A stretch of 64,000 nt of DNA. It comes from Salinivirgaceae bacterium. GTDB lineage: Bacteria; Bacteroidota; Bacteroidia; Bacteroidales; SZUA-534. Shown here one piece after another: positions 1 to 10,900 of this stretch. The stretch spans positions 1-64,000 of the forward strand of contig JAKSOL010000004.1 of NCBI GenBank assembly GCA_024405635.1, written 5' to 3'. The notes beneath the pieces were generated by a model. That model saw only the letters and a program-made list of their open reading frames with translations. It was not told the origin of the DNA and ran no database searches. The translations under genes were made by a program, and so were the position numbers. The stretch's first letter is position 1. Every line of letters starts with the position of its first letter.

Positions 1-157
1 AAACATTAATAGTTTAAAATCCTTAGTTTTTTGAATAATGCACAATGGGTTTTTATAGTGTTAATAAACAACCTGTTGTAGGCAACATTATAAATTTTGT
101 TTAACGGCATCATTTTATGTAGAAGTTTTTGTTTCTCGAAGTTCCGAATGGTTTAGG

Positions 158-1225
158 TTATTTGCTCAGCACTGGGAACAAGAAATTGTAAACGCTGCTC
201 AATTCGGCTTGAAGATTAGGCGAGTTGGCGGTTACGGCTATCACGGCATCGTTGTCGGGCATTACTATAATGTATTGTCCAAAAGCGCCGTCGGCACGAT
301 ATGCGTTTTGAGGGCAACGCCACATTTGGTATCCGTAGCCCAACAGCCAAGCGCAGTTATCTTCGGTTAGTCCTTTGGCTTCAACCTCGTCGGGGCGTGT
401 GCCAGCTGGCACTGAAGGCACTTGCCAAGCCGATGCCTCGGCAACCCATGCCTCGCTTATCAGTTGTTTGCCATTCCACTTGCCTTTTTGTAGAAACAGT
501 TGACCAAATTTGGCCATATCTTCGGTGGTGATGTACAATCCCCAGCCGCCAACGTTGATGCCTTGTGGGCTCTTCTCCCATTTTGGTTTGCTGATGCCAA
601 GTGGTTCAAATAGTCGTGGAGTCAGAAAATCGACCAATTTTTCGCCCGATAGTTTTTGAACAATGGCCGAAAGCATGTAAGTAGCCATTGAGTTGTAGCA
701 GTACCAAGTGCCTGGAGTTTTGGTTACAGGCTGTGCAAGGAAAGTGCGAGTCCAGTTTGAGAGTTTTGAATGTTCAGGAGCAACTTCGTGTCCGCAGTTC
801 ATTGTCAGCAAGTCGCGAACGGTCATTGCATTTAGGTTGTCCGACACTTCGTCAGGTAAGTCGTCAGGAAAAAGGTCAACAACCTTGTCGGTTACCTTTA
901 GCTTGCCGTCGTCAACAAGCATTCCGATGGCGGTGGCAGTAAACGACTTGCTCACAGAGTGCATTACATGAGGCGTAGTGCTAGCGCCGCCGTTGAGCCA
1001 AGTTTCGTAAACTACTTTGCCATTTTTAAGAATCATCAGGCTTTGCAAAGTCACATCAGGCAGCGAGTCGGTGTGAGCAATCAAGGCTTCGGCCGATGCT
1101 TTAATTTCGGTAGGAGTTGCGGTACGTGGCAACGATTTGCCAATTTGGTTTGTTTGGTTCGATGTGCACGATTGGCACAAAGCCACTGTCGCAAAGGACA
1201 GTATAAATGCTAGTAATCGGTTCAT
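158..1225 (-). CDS. Serine hydrolase of the class C beta-lactamase / DD-peptidase family, lipoprotein
   Basis: The 355-residue protein begins with a lipoprotein signal peptide ending in LCQSC, so it is probably anchored to a membrane on the periplasmic or outer side. The fold is that of the beta-lactamase-related serine hydrolases: the nucleophile motif SVSK (SxxK) lies near residue 92 and a YNS motif (YxN) follows about 80 residues later. The third conserved box is less clear. The family includes esterases, D-amino-acid peptidases and true beta-lactamases, and the substrate cannot be told from the sequence. It is transcribed away from the xylanase gene across a 228-bp gap, so a role in polymer use is possible but not shown. 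The ATG at 1225 is the only start that keeps the signal peptide. Confidence 0.85.
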   Translation of the reverse strand: MNRLLAFILSFATVALCQSCTSNQTNQIGKSLPRTATPTEIKASAEALIAHTDSLPDVTLQSLMILKNGKVVYETWLNGGASTTPHVMHSVSKSFTATAIGMLVDDGKLKVTDKVVDLFPDDLPDEVSDNLNAMTVRDLLTMNCGHEVAPEHSKLSNWTRTFLAQPVTKTPGTWYCYNSMATYMLSAIVQKLSGEKLVDFLTPRLFEPLGISKPKWEKSPQGINVGGWGLYITTEDMAKFGQLFLQKGKWNGKQLISEAWVAEASAWQVPSVPAGTRPDEVEAKGLTEDNCAWLLGYGYQMWRCPQNAYRADGAFGQYIIVMPDNDAVIAVTANSPNLQAELSSVYNFLFPVLSK

Positions 1226-1334
1226 AGTAAAAAAAATTTCAGGTTAATAAAACCTAAATGTAAGACAATATATCGTAGCAAGAGAAGAAAAATATGTAGC
1301 CGCTGCAAAAGCGAAAAAAATTCATGGTTATAAA

Positions 1335-1422
1335 ATGGCAAAACTTAGCGCAAAAACAGACAAACATCGATATATCATAAGTATATGGTTGCATAAGCGC
1401 CAAAAGGTTTTAGTTTTGCCAT
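1335..1422. repeat. Perfect 11-bp inverted repeat in the divergent promoter region
   Basis: ATGGCAAAACT at 1335-1345 is repeated in inverse orientation (AGTTTTGCCAT) at 1412-1422, 66 bases apart. The right arm overlaps the -7 promoter element of the xylanase gene. Such a placement fits a pair of operator half-sites or a looping regulator, but a chance origin is not excluded in this AT-rich gap. Confidence 0.45.
1389..1418 (+). promoter_or_regulatory. Predicted promoter of the xylanase/feruloyl esterase gene
   Basis: TTG at 1389-1391, 19 bases, then TAGTTTTG at 1411-1418 matches the Bacteroidetes primary-sigma consensus (TTTG, about 19 bases, TAnnTTTG). Transcription would start near 1425, about 30 bases before the ATG at 1454. 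No Shine-Dalgarno sequence is seen, which is normal for the phylum. Confidence 0.6.
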
Positions 1423-1453
1423 TATAGAATTCATTCACTAAAAAATTAAGTAT

Positions 1454-3700
1454 ATGAAAAAACCACTAGCAAAAAATTTGCTTGCTCTTGCTTTGACAAT
1501 GAGCATAGGTTCTGCTATGGCCCAATTTGGCCGTCCAGAGCCAGAAGATCCAACAGGTTTGAAAGATGCCTACAAGGACTACTTCAAAGTTGGTGTGGCA
1601 GTTAACATGCGCAACATGGGTAATCCTGATGAGGTAAAACTAATCCTAAAGGAGTACAACAGTATCACTGCCGAAAACGACCACAAAGTAGGTCAAATTA
1701 ACCCAAAAGAGGGCGTTTACAATTGGGGCCCAGCCGACACAATTGCAAACTTCTGCCGTAAAAACAACATTCCAATGCGTTTGCACAACTTGTGCTGGCA
1801 TAGCCAATTTGCCGATTGGATGATGTATGACAAAAAAGGCAATCTTGTAAAAAAAGAAGTATTCTACTCACGTTTGCGTAACTACATTATGACCGTTGTA
1901 AAACGTTATGCTGATGTAACTTACGCTATCGACGTAGTAAACGAAGCAATGGCCGATGGCGATGGTCGTCCACGTTGGATGGGACCAGGCAAAGGCATGC
2001 AAACTCCAAGCCCATACCGTCAGTCAAAATTGTTTGAGTTGTGCGGTGACGAGTTCATTGCTAAAGCTTTCCAATTTGCTGAAGAGGCAATTATTGCAGC
2101 AGGCAAACCAGAAATTCAACTTTACTACAACGACTACAACGCTGCTGACCCAGCAAAACGCGACCGCATCTACGACATGGTTAAAAAGATGAAGGAAGAG
2201 TACAAAGTGCGTGTTGATGGTATTGGTATGCAAGCTCACTACAACGTGTTTGGTCCAAGCAACGAGGACATTGATGCAGCAATTACCAAATATGCTACAA
2301 TTGTAAAGAACGTACAATTCACCGAAATGGACATTCGTGCAAACGAGGAAATGGGTGGCCAACTTCAGTTTAGCCGCGAAGGCATGGAGATTAAACCATA
2401 CGTTAAGGACCTTCACACTGCAAAATGGAACGACCTTTTCAAAATTCTTCGCAAACACAAAGATGTTGTAAACTCGGTAACCTTCTGGAACGTATCTGAT
2501 AAAGATTCGTGGGTTGGCACTTCAAACTATCCACTTCTTTTCGACAAAGATTTGAAGAAAAAAGTAGCTTACAACGCAGTTAAAAAATTCGACGTTAATG
2601 TTGATAATGCTGTAATTAAAGAAGACTTTGTTCCAAATAGCTTGAACCAACCAGGTCAAGAGTATCCACAAGTTAACTCACAAGGTTATGGCCGTTTCCG
2701 CATCGATGCTCCACAAGCTAAATCGGTAATTGTTAGTCTTGGTCTTGGTGGCCATGGTGGTACCGTTCTTCACAAAAACAAAGACGGCATTTGGGAAGGT
2801 ACAACTGAGGCTCCAATGGACCCAGGTTTCCACTACTATCACTTGACAATTGACGGTGCTACCGTTAACGATCCAGGAACAGGCAACTACTTTGGTTCAT
2901 GCCGTTGGGAGAGTGGTATTGAAATTCCTACCAACGACGACAAAGATTTTTATGCTGTTCGCAACGACATTAAACATGGTCAATATCACGAAATTCAATT
3001 CTGGAGCGAGAGCACCAAGAGCATGAAACGTGCATTTGTTTACACTCCAGCCGATTATGGCAAAAACGTTGACAAAAAAGGCAACGTAGTAGCTAAGGGC
3101 ACACAAAAACGTTACCCAGTTCTTTACCTACAACATGGTTGGGGCGAAAACGAAACATCTTGGCCAGTTCAAGGTCATGTTAAAGACATTATGGACAACC
3201 TTATAGCCGATGGCAAATGCGATCCATTTATTGTAGTAATGACTTACGGCATGACCAACGACGTTAAGTTTGGCTCACTTGGTGGTTTCAACAACTTCCA
3301 CTCAGCATTTGAAACAGTTCTAATTGAAGAACTTATTCCATACGTTGATGCAAACTTTAACACAATTGCCGACCGCGACCATCGTGCAATGGCAGGTTTG
3401 TCAATGGGTGGTATGGAAACTCACCTTATCACACTTGACCGTCCTGAGGTATTTGGCTACTGGGGCATTCTTTCTGGTGGCATGTACACTCCAGACGAGC
3501 TTGCAAAAGCATCGGTTAAACCAAACTTTGTATTCATGTCAACTGGCGAGAAAGAGAATCCAGTAGGAATTCGCAAGGCAGCCGACGACTTGAACGCAGC
3601 TGGTTACAAGGCAATGAGCCACGTATCAGATGGTACAGCTCACGAGTTCTTGACATGGCGCCGTGCTCTTTACACAATGGCTCCATACCTTTTCAAGTAA
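1454..3700 (+). CDS. Bifunctional endo-1,4-beta-xylanase (GH10) / feruloyl esterase (CE1), secreted
   Basis: The 748-residue protein has a signal peptide (cleavage after SAMA, near residue 23), a GH10 barrel to about residue 385, an immunoglobulin-like linker to about 510, and a C-terminal CE1 esterase. In the xylanase part the acid/base Glu is in VVNEA (E164) and the nucleophile Glu in FTEMD (E291). In the esterase part the nucleophile is in GLSMGG (S650) and the His in AHEF (H730). GH10 cuts xylan chains; CE1 removes feruloyl groups that link arabinoxylan to lignin. From memory the architecture resembles Xyn10D-Fae1A of Prevotella ruminicola. There is no T9SS C-terminal domain and no SusC/SusD pair nearby, so it is probably periplasmic or exported by another route. 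A strong terminator follows. Confidence 0.93.
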   Translation: MKKPLAKNLLALALTMSIGSAMAQFGRPEPEDPTGLKDAYKDYFKVGVAVNMRNMGNPDEVKLILKEYNSITAENDHKVGQINPKEGVYNWGPADTIANFCRKNNIPMRLHNLCWHSQFADWMMYDKKGNLVKKEVFYSRLRNYIMTVVKRYADVTYAIDVVNEAMADGDGRPRWMGPGKGMQTPSPYRQSKLFELCGDEFIAKAFQFAEEAIIAAGKPEIQLYYNDYNAADPAKRDRIYDMVKKMKEEYKVRVDGIGMQAHYNVFGPSNEDIDAAITKYATIVKNVQFTEMDIRANEEMGGQLQFSREGMEIKPYVKDLHTAKWNDLFKILRKHKDVVNSVTFWNVSDKDSWVGTSNYPLLFDKDLKKKVAYNAVKKFDVNVDNAVIKEDFVPNSLNQPGQEYPQVNSQGYGRFRIDAPQAKSVIVSLGLGGHGGTVLHKNKDGIWEGTTEAPMDPGFHYYHLTIDGATVNDPGTGNYFGSCRWESGIEIPTNDDKDFYAVRNDIKHGQYHEIQFWSESTKSMKRAFVYTPADYGKNVDKKGNVVAKGTQKRYPVLYLQHGWGENETSWPVQGHVKDIMDNLIADGKCDPFIVVMTYGMTNDVKFGSLGGFNNFHSAFETVLIEELIPYVDANFNTIADRDHRAMAGLSMGGMETHLITLDRPEVFGYWGILSGGMYTPDELAKASVKPNFVFMSTGEKENPVGIRKAADDLNAAGYKAMSHVSDGTAHEFLTWRRALYTMAPYLFK

Positions 3701-3722
3701 TCAGTTAATCTGATAAAAATAC

Positions 3723-3760
3723 AATCGCCACAATCGGCATTACAGCTGGTTGTGGCGATT
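3723..3760 (+). terminator. Rho-independent terminator of the xylanase gene
   Basis: The perfect 11-bp stem AATCGCCACAA / TTGTGGCGATT with a 16-base loop is followed by an uninterrupted run of T. It begins 23 bases after the stop codon. Confidence 0.88.
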
Positions 3761-3858
3761 TTTTTTGTTGAACTAATAGGGTTCAGACTTTTATCGGTTA
3801 GAGATTAAGTAAAACATAAAACGACCACTCGATTAATCTCTAATCGTTATCAATTGGC

Positions 3859-4902
3859 TTAATTCCAATTGCTTAGGCGTGTGCTAAATGTGATGGAGTT
3901 GCTACGCGATGCCAAATGGTAGCGGGCGTTGGCGTAGCTAAGTTGAAACTTTTTAAGGTTTAGTCCCAAGCCCCACGATAAACCAGCGGCGCCAGGACTA
4001 TCGGCAAGTTTTAGTTCTTGTCGAGTTTTGTGGTTATAGCCCACGCGAATGTTAAAACTTTTGGCTGGCACAAATTCAATGCCCAGTGCAAGGTGGCGCA
4101 AACTGTTGTCAATAAAATTTGGAATAACGTTTTCCTCTTTCACATCTACACCATTTTCGGCATACGAGGTTTGAGAGTGTTTAAGTTTAAATCGCTCAAG
4201 GTGTTGCAGTTGCAAGCAAATGCGAAAAGGCGCGTAGGCCAGTTTGTAGGCCAATGCGGCATCAATCTCAAAAGGCACTTTGTAGGTGTCAGTACCGTAG
4301 TACGAAGTTATTTGAGCACCAATGTTGCGTATCAGCAAGGTGGCGCACAAGTTGCTATTTGGCGAATAAAGGGCGCTAACATCGGCCAACAAACCGATTG
4401 AAGAGTATCCGCCAATGTACGACAACACAGGCTTGACGGTAGCTCCAATGGCAAAACACGAATCGAATTGGCGGCTATAGCTAAAGTTGAAGCAAAACTC
4501 GTTGCTATAAAAAGTGCCGTTGCTAATTCCGTATTGGTCGATGCGAGTGTTTTTGCCGCTGTTGAGGTAAGTGATGCCAGCTGCCACTGTGCCAGGGATT
4601 TTTTTTAGAGTAGTGCAGTAGGTGGCGTTGCCCAATGTTATGTCGGCAATGTATCGGTTTACGTTAAGCGATAACTTTTCGGTTGTGCTTGCATTAAGCA
4701 GCGCAGGGTTGATAGTAGCAAGAGCCAAATCACCATCGTTTATAGCTAAGGGAACATTGCCCAAGGCTGCAGCTCTGGCCGATTGTGGAATGGTAACAAA
4801 CTCGTACACATATTTGCCGTTTTGCTGTGCAGTAGCAAATTGGTTAGTCAAAAGGCTCAAAACCAAAAGCAAAAAAGCAAGTATGCGAGCTGATGCGTTC
4901 AT
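3859..4902 (-). CDS. porQ: Type IX secretion system protein PorQ
   Basis: This is a 347-residue outer-membrane beta-barrel-type protein with a signal peptide ending near FATA. Family hallmarks are the N-terminal stretch with YEF, PQSARAAALGN and NPALLN, then the central barrel strands and a C-terminal strand. PorQ belongs to the PorV/FadL-like barrels of the T9SS; in Porphyromonas it is needed for cargo secretion and acts with PorZ at the cell surface. It lies 6 bases downstream of sprA on the same strand, so the two T9SS outer-membrane parts are probably made from one transcript. PorV and the PorKLMN core are not in this window. Confidence 0.85.
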   Translation of the reverse strand: MNASARILAFLLLVLSLLTNQFATAQQNGKYVYEFVTIPQSARAAALGNVPLAINDGDLALATINPALLNASTTEKLSLNVNRYIADITLGNATYCTTLKKIPGTVAAGITYLNSGKNTRIDQYGISNGTFYSNEFCFNFSYSRQFDSCFAIGATVKPVLSYIGGYSSIGLLADVSALYSPNSNLCATLLIRNIGAQITSYYGTDTYKVPFEIDAALAYKLAYAPFRICLQLQHLERFKLKHSQTSYAENGVDVKEENVIPNFIDNSLRHLALGIEFVPAKSFNIRVGYNHKTRQELKLADSPGAAGLSWGLGLNLKKFQLSYANARYHLASRSNSITFSTRLSNWN

Positions 4903-4908
4903 TGTGGT

Positions 4909-7900
4909 TTATAGTTTAGCAAGCGAGAATTTGAGCGAGAATCCAAATTCGGTAGTTGAGTTACGGTACGAGTTTGATGTTTTTGGGCTAGTAAGGTTGT
5001 AGTCGTAATACAAGCGTAAGGTAACTTTTTCGTTTATCTCGTATTCGCCCGACAGGTCGAGAGCCATACCCAGTTGTCCTGCGGTTATTTCGTTCGACAT
5101 TAGAATCATGTCGCGAGTTACGGTAATGTTGTCGCTCAAAGTAAAGTCGGCGCGTACGTTTATGTCGCTTACAAAAGGTTCGCCTTTTCGGTTTTTGAAT
5201 GGCAACACCACTTGGTCGAACCTATAACCAGCTCCCACCACATACTCGTTGCGGTGCACTTCAAGCAATTGGCAGTTGGTAAGGTTCATGGTAATGGTTC
5301 GCGATTTTTTAAGTTCAAATTTTGTGCTCAAACTGTTTTTCCAAGTCATGTCAACACCCAAGAATGGAGCAAATGTTTCGGTGATTGAGAAACTATTAAT
5401 GTCGAATTTAGGCACAAACATATTTGTATTCACCTCGCTTGTGGCCCACGACATGTAGTTGCAAATAGGGCTGGCAGCTTGAGTGTAGTTGTAACGAGTG
5501 TTGGTAACAAACGAACTAACAGCAAAAGCGCTTGTGTAGGAGTGCGATATGGCAATTGTTTTAAATCGTTTGGCAAAAGGTTCGTAGTTTATCAAGCCAT
5601 CGTATTTTACTTTCCATCCTGGGCGGAAGAACGACCACGCAGTAAAGTCGAGTTTTTTGCCATGAACGTTGGTACCAGTGTAGGCAGCCAAGAAAGCGGG
5701 AACCGCAACTTCGGGGTTTGAAATAGCGTAGCCAGCCGGCATCAAGTCGGGGTTGAAAGTAGGGTTGTACGAACCAAAAAACGCAGGCGCTTTGCCGCGG
5801 CGTTCTTCGGCTTTTTGCCAAGCCACACTACGTAGGTTTGTGCGGAATTGAGTAAACGATTCGGACTGCAAGTTTTTTTCGGTAGGACGTTTGTTAAACG
5901 CAGTGTTCAGTGTCCACACATTAACATTGTAGCCGCCCGATTCCATTTTGGTCGATCGGCTTACGCTGTATTGATTGGTTTGGCTATCGAAATCGCCTGC
6001 CAAAAAATATTCGCTAGTGCGGTGGTTTATTGTCCGTTGTCCGTTAAAATCAACTTTTAGAGCTTTAACAGGCTGATATGTTGCCTTAAAATCCCATCGT
6101 TGGCTGTTGGTCATTAAAAAAGGTTGAATAAGGTCGGTGTTTGAAATGGATTGACCTTTTAGCGCTGCTTTGTTTGCCAAATCGGCATCTTGCCAACCAA
6201 ATACAAAAGCCCAACCGGGATTTGTGCTAAGGTTTGCAAAACTATATTCGGGAGTGTAGCCCGCAAGCGACGAAGCGTTTGATTCGGTATAGGCTGCCGA
6301 AAGGTTTTTAAAACCAGTAACAGCAAGCACTGTTCCTTCCCAAATAATCTGAGCAGCCGAGTCTTTCTTTTTGCGGCGGCCCGAAATGGTAACGGTAGCG
6401 TCTTTAATGTCGCTGTCGATGGTAACAAGCACGCGGTTGGCGTTGGCTATCGTAAATCGCGATTTAACCTCAGTGCCGTTGGCATCAACCACTTTTACGG
6501 TTATGTCTTCTTCGGTGCCAAGGTTGTGTGTTACCGATTTTTGTATGCCCTTTTTGGCTTTGAATTTTTGGCTTATGGTTACGTCTTCAAACGTTTCTTT
6601 TTTGCGTTTGTCGCGCGTTTGCTTGTATTTTTTGTCCAAGTCCGACAGGTATTTCACCTTTTTGTAAAGGTTGGTAAGGTTGGCTTGGGCATTGGCATTT
6701 TTTTGGTTAGTGTTGTCAATAGTGTTGCCAGGATTAAGCGAGGGGTCTTCGGTTTCGTTGCCGCGCAACCAGCGGTAAGATGAGTTGTAGCGTAAGGTTA
6801 GTGTAGTCCAGTCGAACAGTGGAATTTTGTTTATTGGTACGGTGTATGATGCCGAGAATTTTTGGTTGTGATCTACCGCCATTCCTCCTTCAAGAATCGA
6901 CTCCCAAACATCTTTTTTGTATTGCTGATATTCGGTGCGCAACTCTTTGTCAATCAAACCTTCGGGCTCTTCAATCTCGGTAAGAGTGTTCATTAGCCAA
7001 GTGAATTTTATGCCTTTCGATAGGTTGTATTTTATGCTTATTTCGCGTTCCCAATCAAAGGTTTTGTTGTAGGTAGGGCGATAATCTTCGCCTGCCGAAG
7101 TGATGCTTAACCTTGAGTTGCGTAGCAAAGTCTCGTTATACTCGCGCTCCATGCCAGTGCGCATGGCTATTTGGGTTGGGGCCAAATAAAAGTTTACATC
7201 GCCAATAATGCGCAGATAAGGTTTGCGCATCACTTTCATTTTTTTGAAAGGTTCAATGGCTTTAGGTTTGTTGTTAAACGTGTAGTTTAAAGCGCCTTTG
7301 TGAGTGTTGGTTTTGTCGTAAGCAATGTTGTGGTCGCTATAGTTTTCTTGAGTATAGGCATAACTCACGCTGAAGTTTTCGGGCGAGTAAAAGTGTGTTT
7401 TGCTTTGCGATTGAGAGTTGTTGCGTTTGCGAGCCGATTTGTCATCTTTATCGGTGTCGTTGTTTTTGTTTTCGTCTTTTTTGCGATTTATAGGACCAAG
7501 TCCAGCGTTTGTTATGCTGATGCTTTTACGCTCGGTAAGTTCCTGAATTTCTGATAGATATTCTTTCTTTTGTTCGCGGTTTTTCTTTTTCAGTTCGTTT
7601 TTAACCTTCACATCTTGGTTGTAAGGGTTGTATTCGGGATTGACGGCCATGCGCGAGTAACTTGCAAACACAGGCAAGCGCACATTAGCGTTTTTGGGGA
7701 AGAACTTGCCAAGGTTAATGTTGGCGCTAACGTCAAACTGGTTGGTTTGTTCCATTGCACGCTCCGATGTTGATTGCTCAATGCTACCAAATCCAGCTTG
7801 GGTCGTGCTTCCGGCCATTGATACGCTGCCCAAGTCGGCTAGTTTAAAGTTCATGCTACCAGTAGCTGCCCAACCGCCATCTTCGTTAAAGTCGGTTAGT

Positions 7901-10900
7901 CGGAGTTCGTTAACCCACACTTCAACGTCTTTTTCAAGGCCGTCGTCGTTGTTGCTAAAAACGTTGTCTTTTTTCAAGGGGTTTCTAATACCAATCATCA
8001 GCGATTTTACCACAGCGATGTTTGGGTTACCCATAACGGTTATTTTGCGTTTGGTGCCGCGGTTGTTGGTAATAACCACATAAGGTTTGGTGTTCGACAC
8101 TGTTGTGCTGCCGTTGTCAATCTCGCGGTTGCGTTCTAGTTTGGCATCAATCAGTTCGTCAAACACAATCTCCATGTTGTTTTCTTCGGGCCAAACAAGC
8201 AAGCGGTTGGTATTGTTGTCGGGGTAGGCGCGCGATGTCCACCAAGGAGTAAGTTTTAGAGGAACCTCGTATTCGTAGTAGTTTTCGGTGTAGTCTTGTC
8301 CAATGCGAATAAAGCAGGTAATGTCGTTGTCGTTAAGCGATGATTCGTCGCCGCGCGCTTCGGCGTGGATAAACATCTTCAGTTTTTTGTAGTTGCGCAT
8401 ATCGATTAACGAGTTTTTGTAAATGGCTTTTGAGTAGCCATCGGCAAGATTGTCAACGCGTATCGACATGCTTTGCTCGTTAAGTTCAACCAACTGGGTT
8501 TGCGAAGGGTCTTGTTCGCGAGTTACGCCAGGAGGCAACAGGTAGTTTACAGGCGACCGGCTACCGTTTTCTTCAATGTTTACGGTGCTAACGCTCAGTG
8601 CAGCAGCACTTTCGTCAATGTTTTCGTTGCCTAAGGTAAGTCGTTCGTCGCCCTCTTTTAGGTTATAATCGTAGGTGTACCAGTCGCCTTTCACAAGTTC
8701 GAGTGTGGCAAAACGTAGCACTATTTTTTGTTCCCAACCGTGTAGGAACATACGCATAAAGCGGATTGATGTAAAGTCCTCAATGTCGCCAATTTGTTGG
8801 CGTTGGCTCGATTTAAGAGGAATGCGGAATAGGTACCATTTTACTGTTTTGCGTTGCGAGTTTGGCATTGAGTTGGTAACAGTGCGCTCGTCAACAATGT
8901 AGTTGCTGCCCACTTGAAGACCTTCTTTGTAAAGGTCAACTTTGTACTGAAAGTACGATTCGCTTTCGCTTAAGGTGTAGTCGCCGTTAATGTCTTCAAC
9001 ATCGGGTCGCGAAGTGGCGTAGGTTGTGGTTGAGCCATTGCTTACAGGCGAGTTGCCTTCCATGTTGTTAAAGTTCATGTAGCGGTCAACAATGCTTAGT
9101 TTTTCGTCATCGTAATCGCTGCCGCGGAAGTAGTGGTAGTCGTCGCCTGAAGGGTCGTTTTTAAATTGGCTAAATGCTTCGGGGTTAGTAACAATAGCTT
9201 TCAAAAGGTCGAGAAACGATGAGAAGAAAACTTGTTCGTCGTCGCTGTTCATTCCGTCAAGTCCCACATCTTGTTGGGTACGTTGGCTCTCTTCGTTTAC
9301 AAAACTGCTGGTGCTGGTTTGCACAGCTGGCACGCGACCCCAAACGGTAATGTCGTAGTTTAGTCCGTTGGTCGAAGTTGGCAAGCCGTTTTCGTAACTT
9401 TTGCGGCCGTCTTTCAGCACATCTTCCGACACGTTACCAAAGTTAAAGTACAATTGACCGCCGGTATTGGCCGAGTCTTCTTCAACAAAAGGGTCCATCA
9501 TCCAAAACTCCAAATACTCAATGTTTGAAGTCTCAAAGTTTTTGGTTGTTGTTTCGCGCATAATGCCGGCCCATTTTGAGGCTGGGGTACGAAATCGACC
9601 ATTTGCATCGTAATCGTTAACACTGTAGTTGTAAGGACCACGTTGGGTAGGGTCGTAGGCCAAATCGAAAGTTGTAAGGTAAGTAGCCTCGCCAGTTGAT
9701 TGGTCGCGGTTTGGATATATGTTCAGTTCGGGAACGCGGTAGCATTGCAGTTTCGATTGCTCGTCGCGCGACATGGGCGAACCCGATTGAAACATTAGCG
9801 GGTCAATTTTGTACCAAGCCAATTTAGCGCGGTTGTATCCCGATGCAAGGTTGTTGTAGTAAGCAGCCTCGGGAAAAATGTTGTCTTGCGGAATGCTGGC
9901 CAAAGTCCAAGCGTCGCGGCTTGTCATGTCAAATGATGCCTCGCTGCTTTCAAAGTCGTCAATATAAACCTCGCCTGCTTTGCTCACAGCTTTGTTGTGG
10001 CCTGGTATAAGTTGGGCAAACTCGCCAGTTACTGCCATCGACGATGTTTCTTTTGTCTCAATTAACGGTAGCTTGTCAATTATTTTAGTCAGAAACGGCA
10101 AGTCGGTTTCGTAGGCGCCATCGAGTCCCCAAATGGTGTTTGAAATAGGATCTTCGCCAATGTTAACCTTGGTTGTGGTTGGTTTTTCGGTAAGCCGCAT
10201 CACTGTACCGCCCAAGTTAAATTTGTCGCTAAAACGATAATCTAAGTGGGTGCCAAGCAGTGTTTTGGTCATCATGTTAAAGGTTGAGTTGCTCTCCAAC
10301 GATATTTTGATTGGTGTGCCTGAAACTAAGTAACTCTCGTTCAGAATTTTTACGCGGCCCATGCTGTAGTCAACCCTATAGTCAACGTTTTCGGTAAGAG
10401 TGATGCCGCCTGCGGTTACCACCACCGAACCTTCGGGAATGTTAAACGAGTTGAGCATTATTTCGTCGCCACCTTGCGATTTGTACGAACCTTTAAGGTA
10501 AAACTTGCTTTTTGATGTTACTTGTTGAGCTTTGTATTGGGTTGAGTCGTACAACTCTTGAAAAACGTATTGTTTAATAGCTAAAGCATTGCCAAGAGTG
10601 TCGGCCAAGTGACCGCCAAAAGGTTCAACTACTGGAAAAATGATGCGGCCGTTTTGTTGAACAATGGTTAAACCTGGCACAAAATCGAAAAATCCGTTGC
10701 CGCCTTTCACATAGTCGTTTTTGCTGTTCAAACGGTCAAGACGCATCAAATTCAGCAACTTGGTGCTTCGTATTTCGTCGCTCAACAGAGGATTGGTTAG
10801 TTTGCGCACGCGATTTTTGTTGTCGTAATATTCAACCTCAAGCACAAAATCGTCGCTATTAATTTGATAAGCACCAAGCGAGTAAATGTTCTTCATCATC

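Noticed and set aside
2024..2458. 144-residue open frame opposite the xylanase gene
   Set aside because: It is antisense to a clear GH10 domain and has a Cys/Val/Phe-rich composition typical of a shadow frame.
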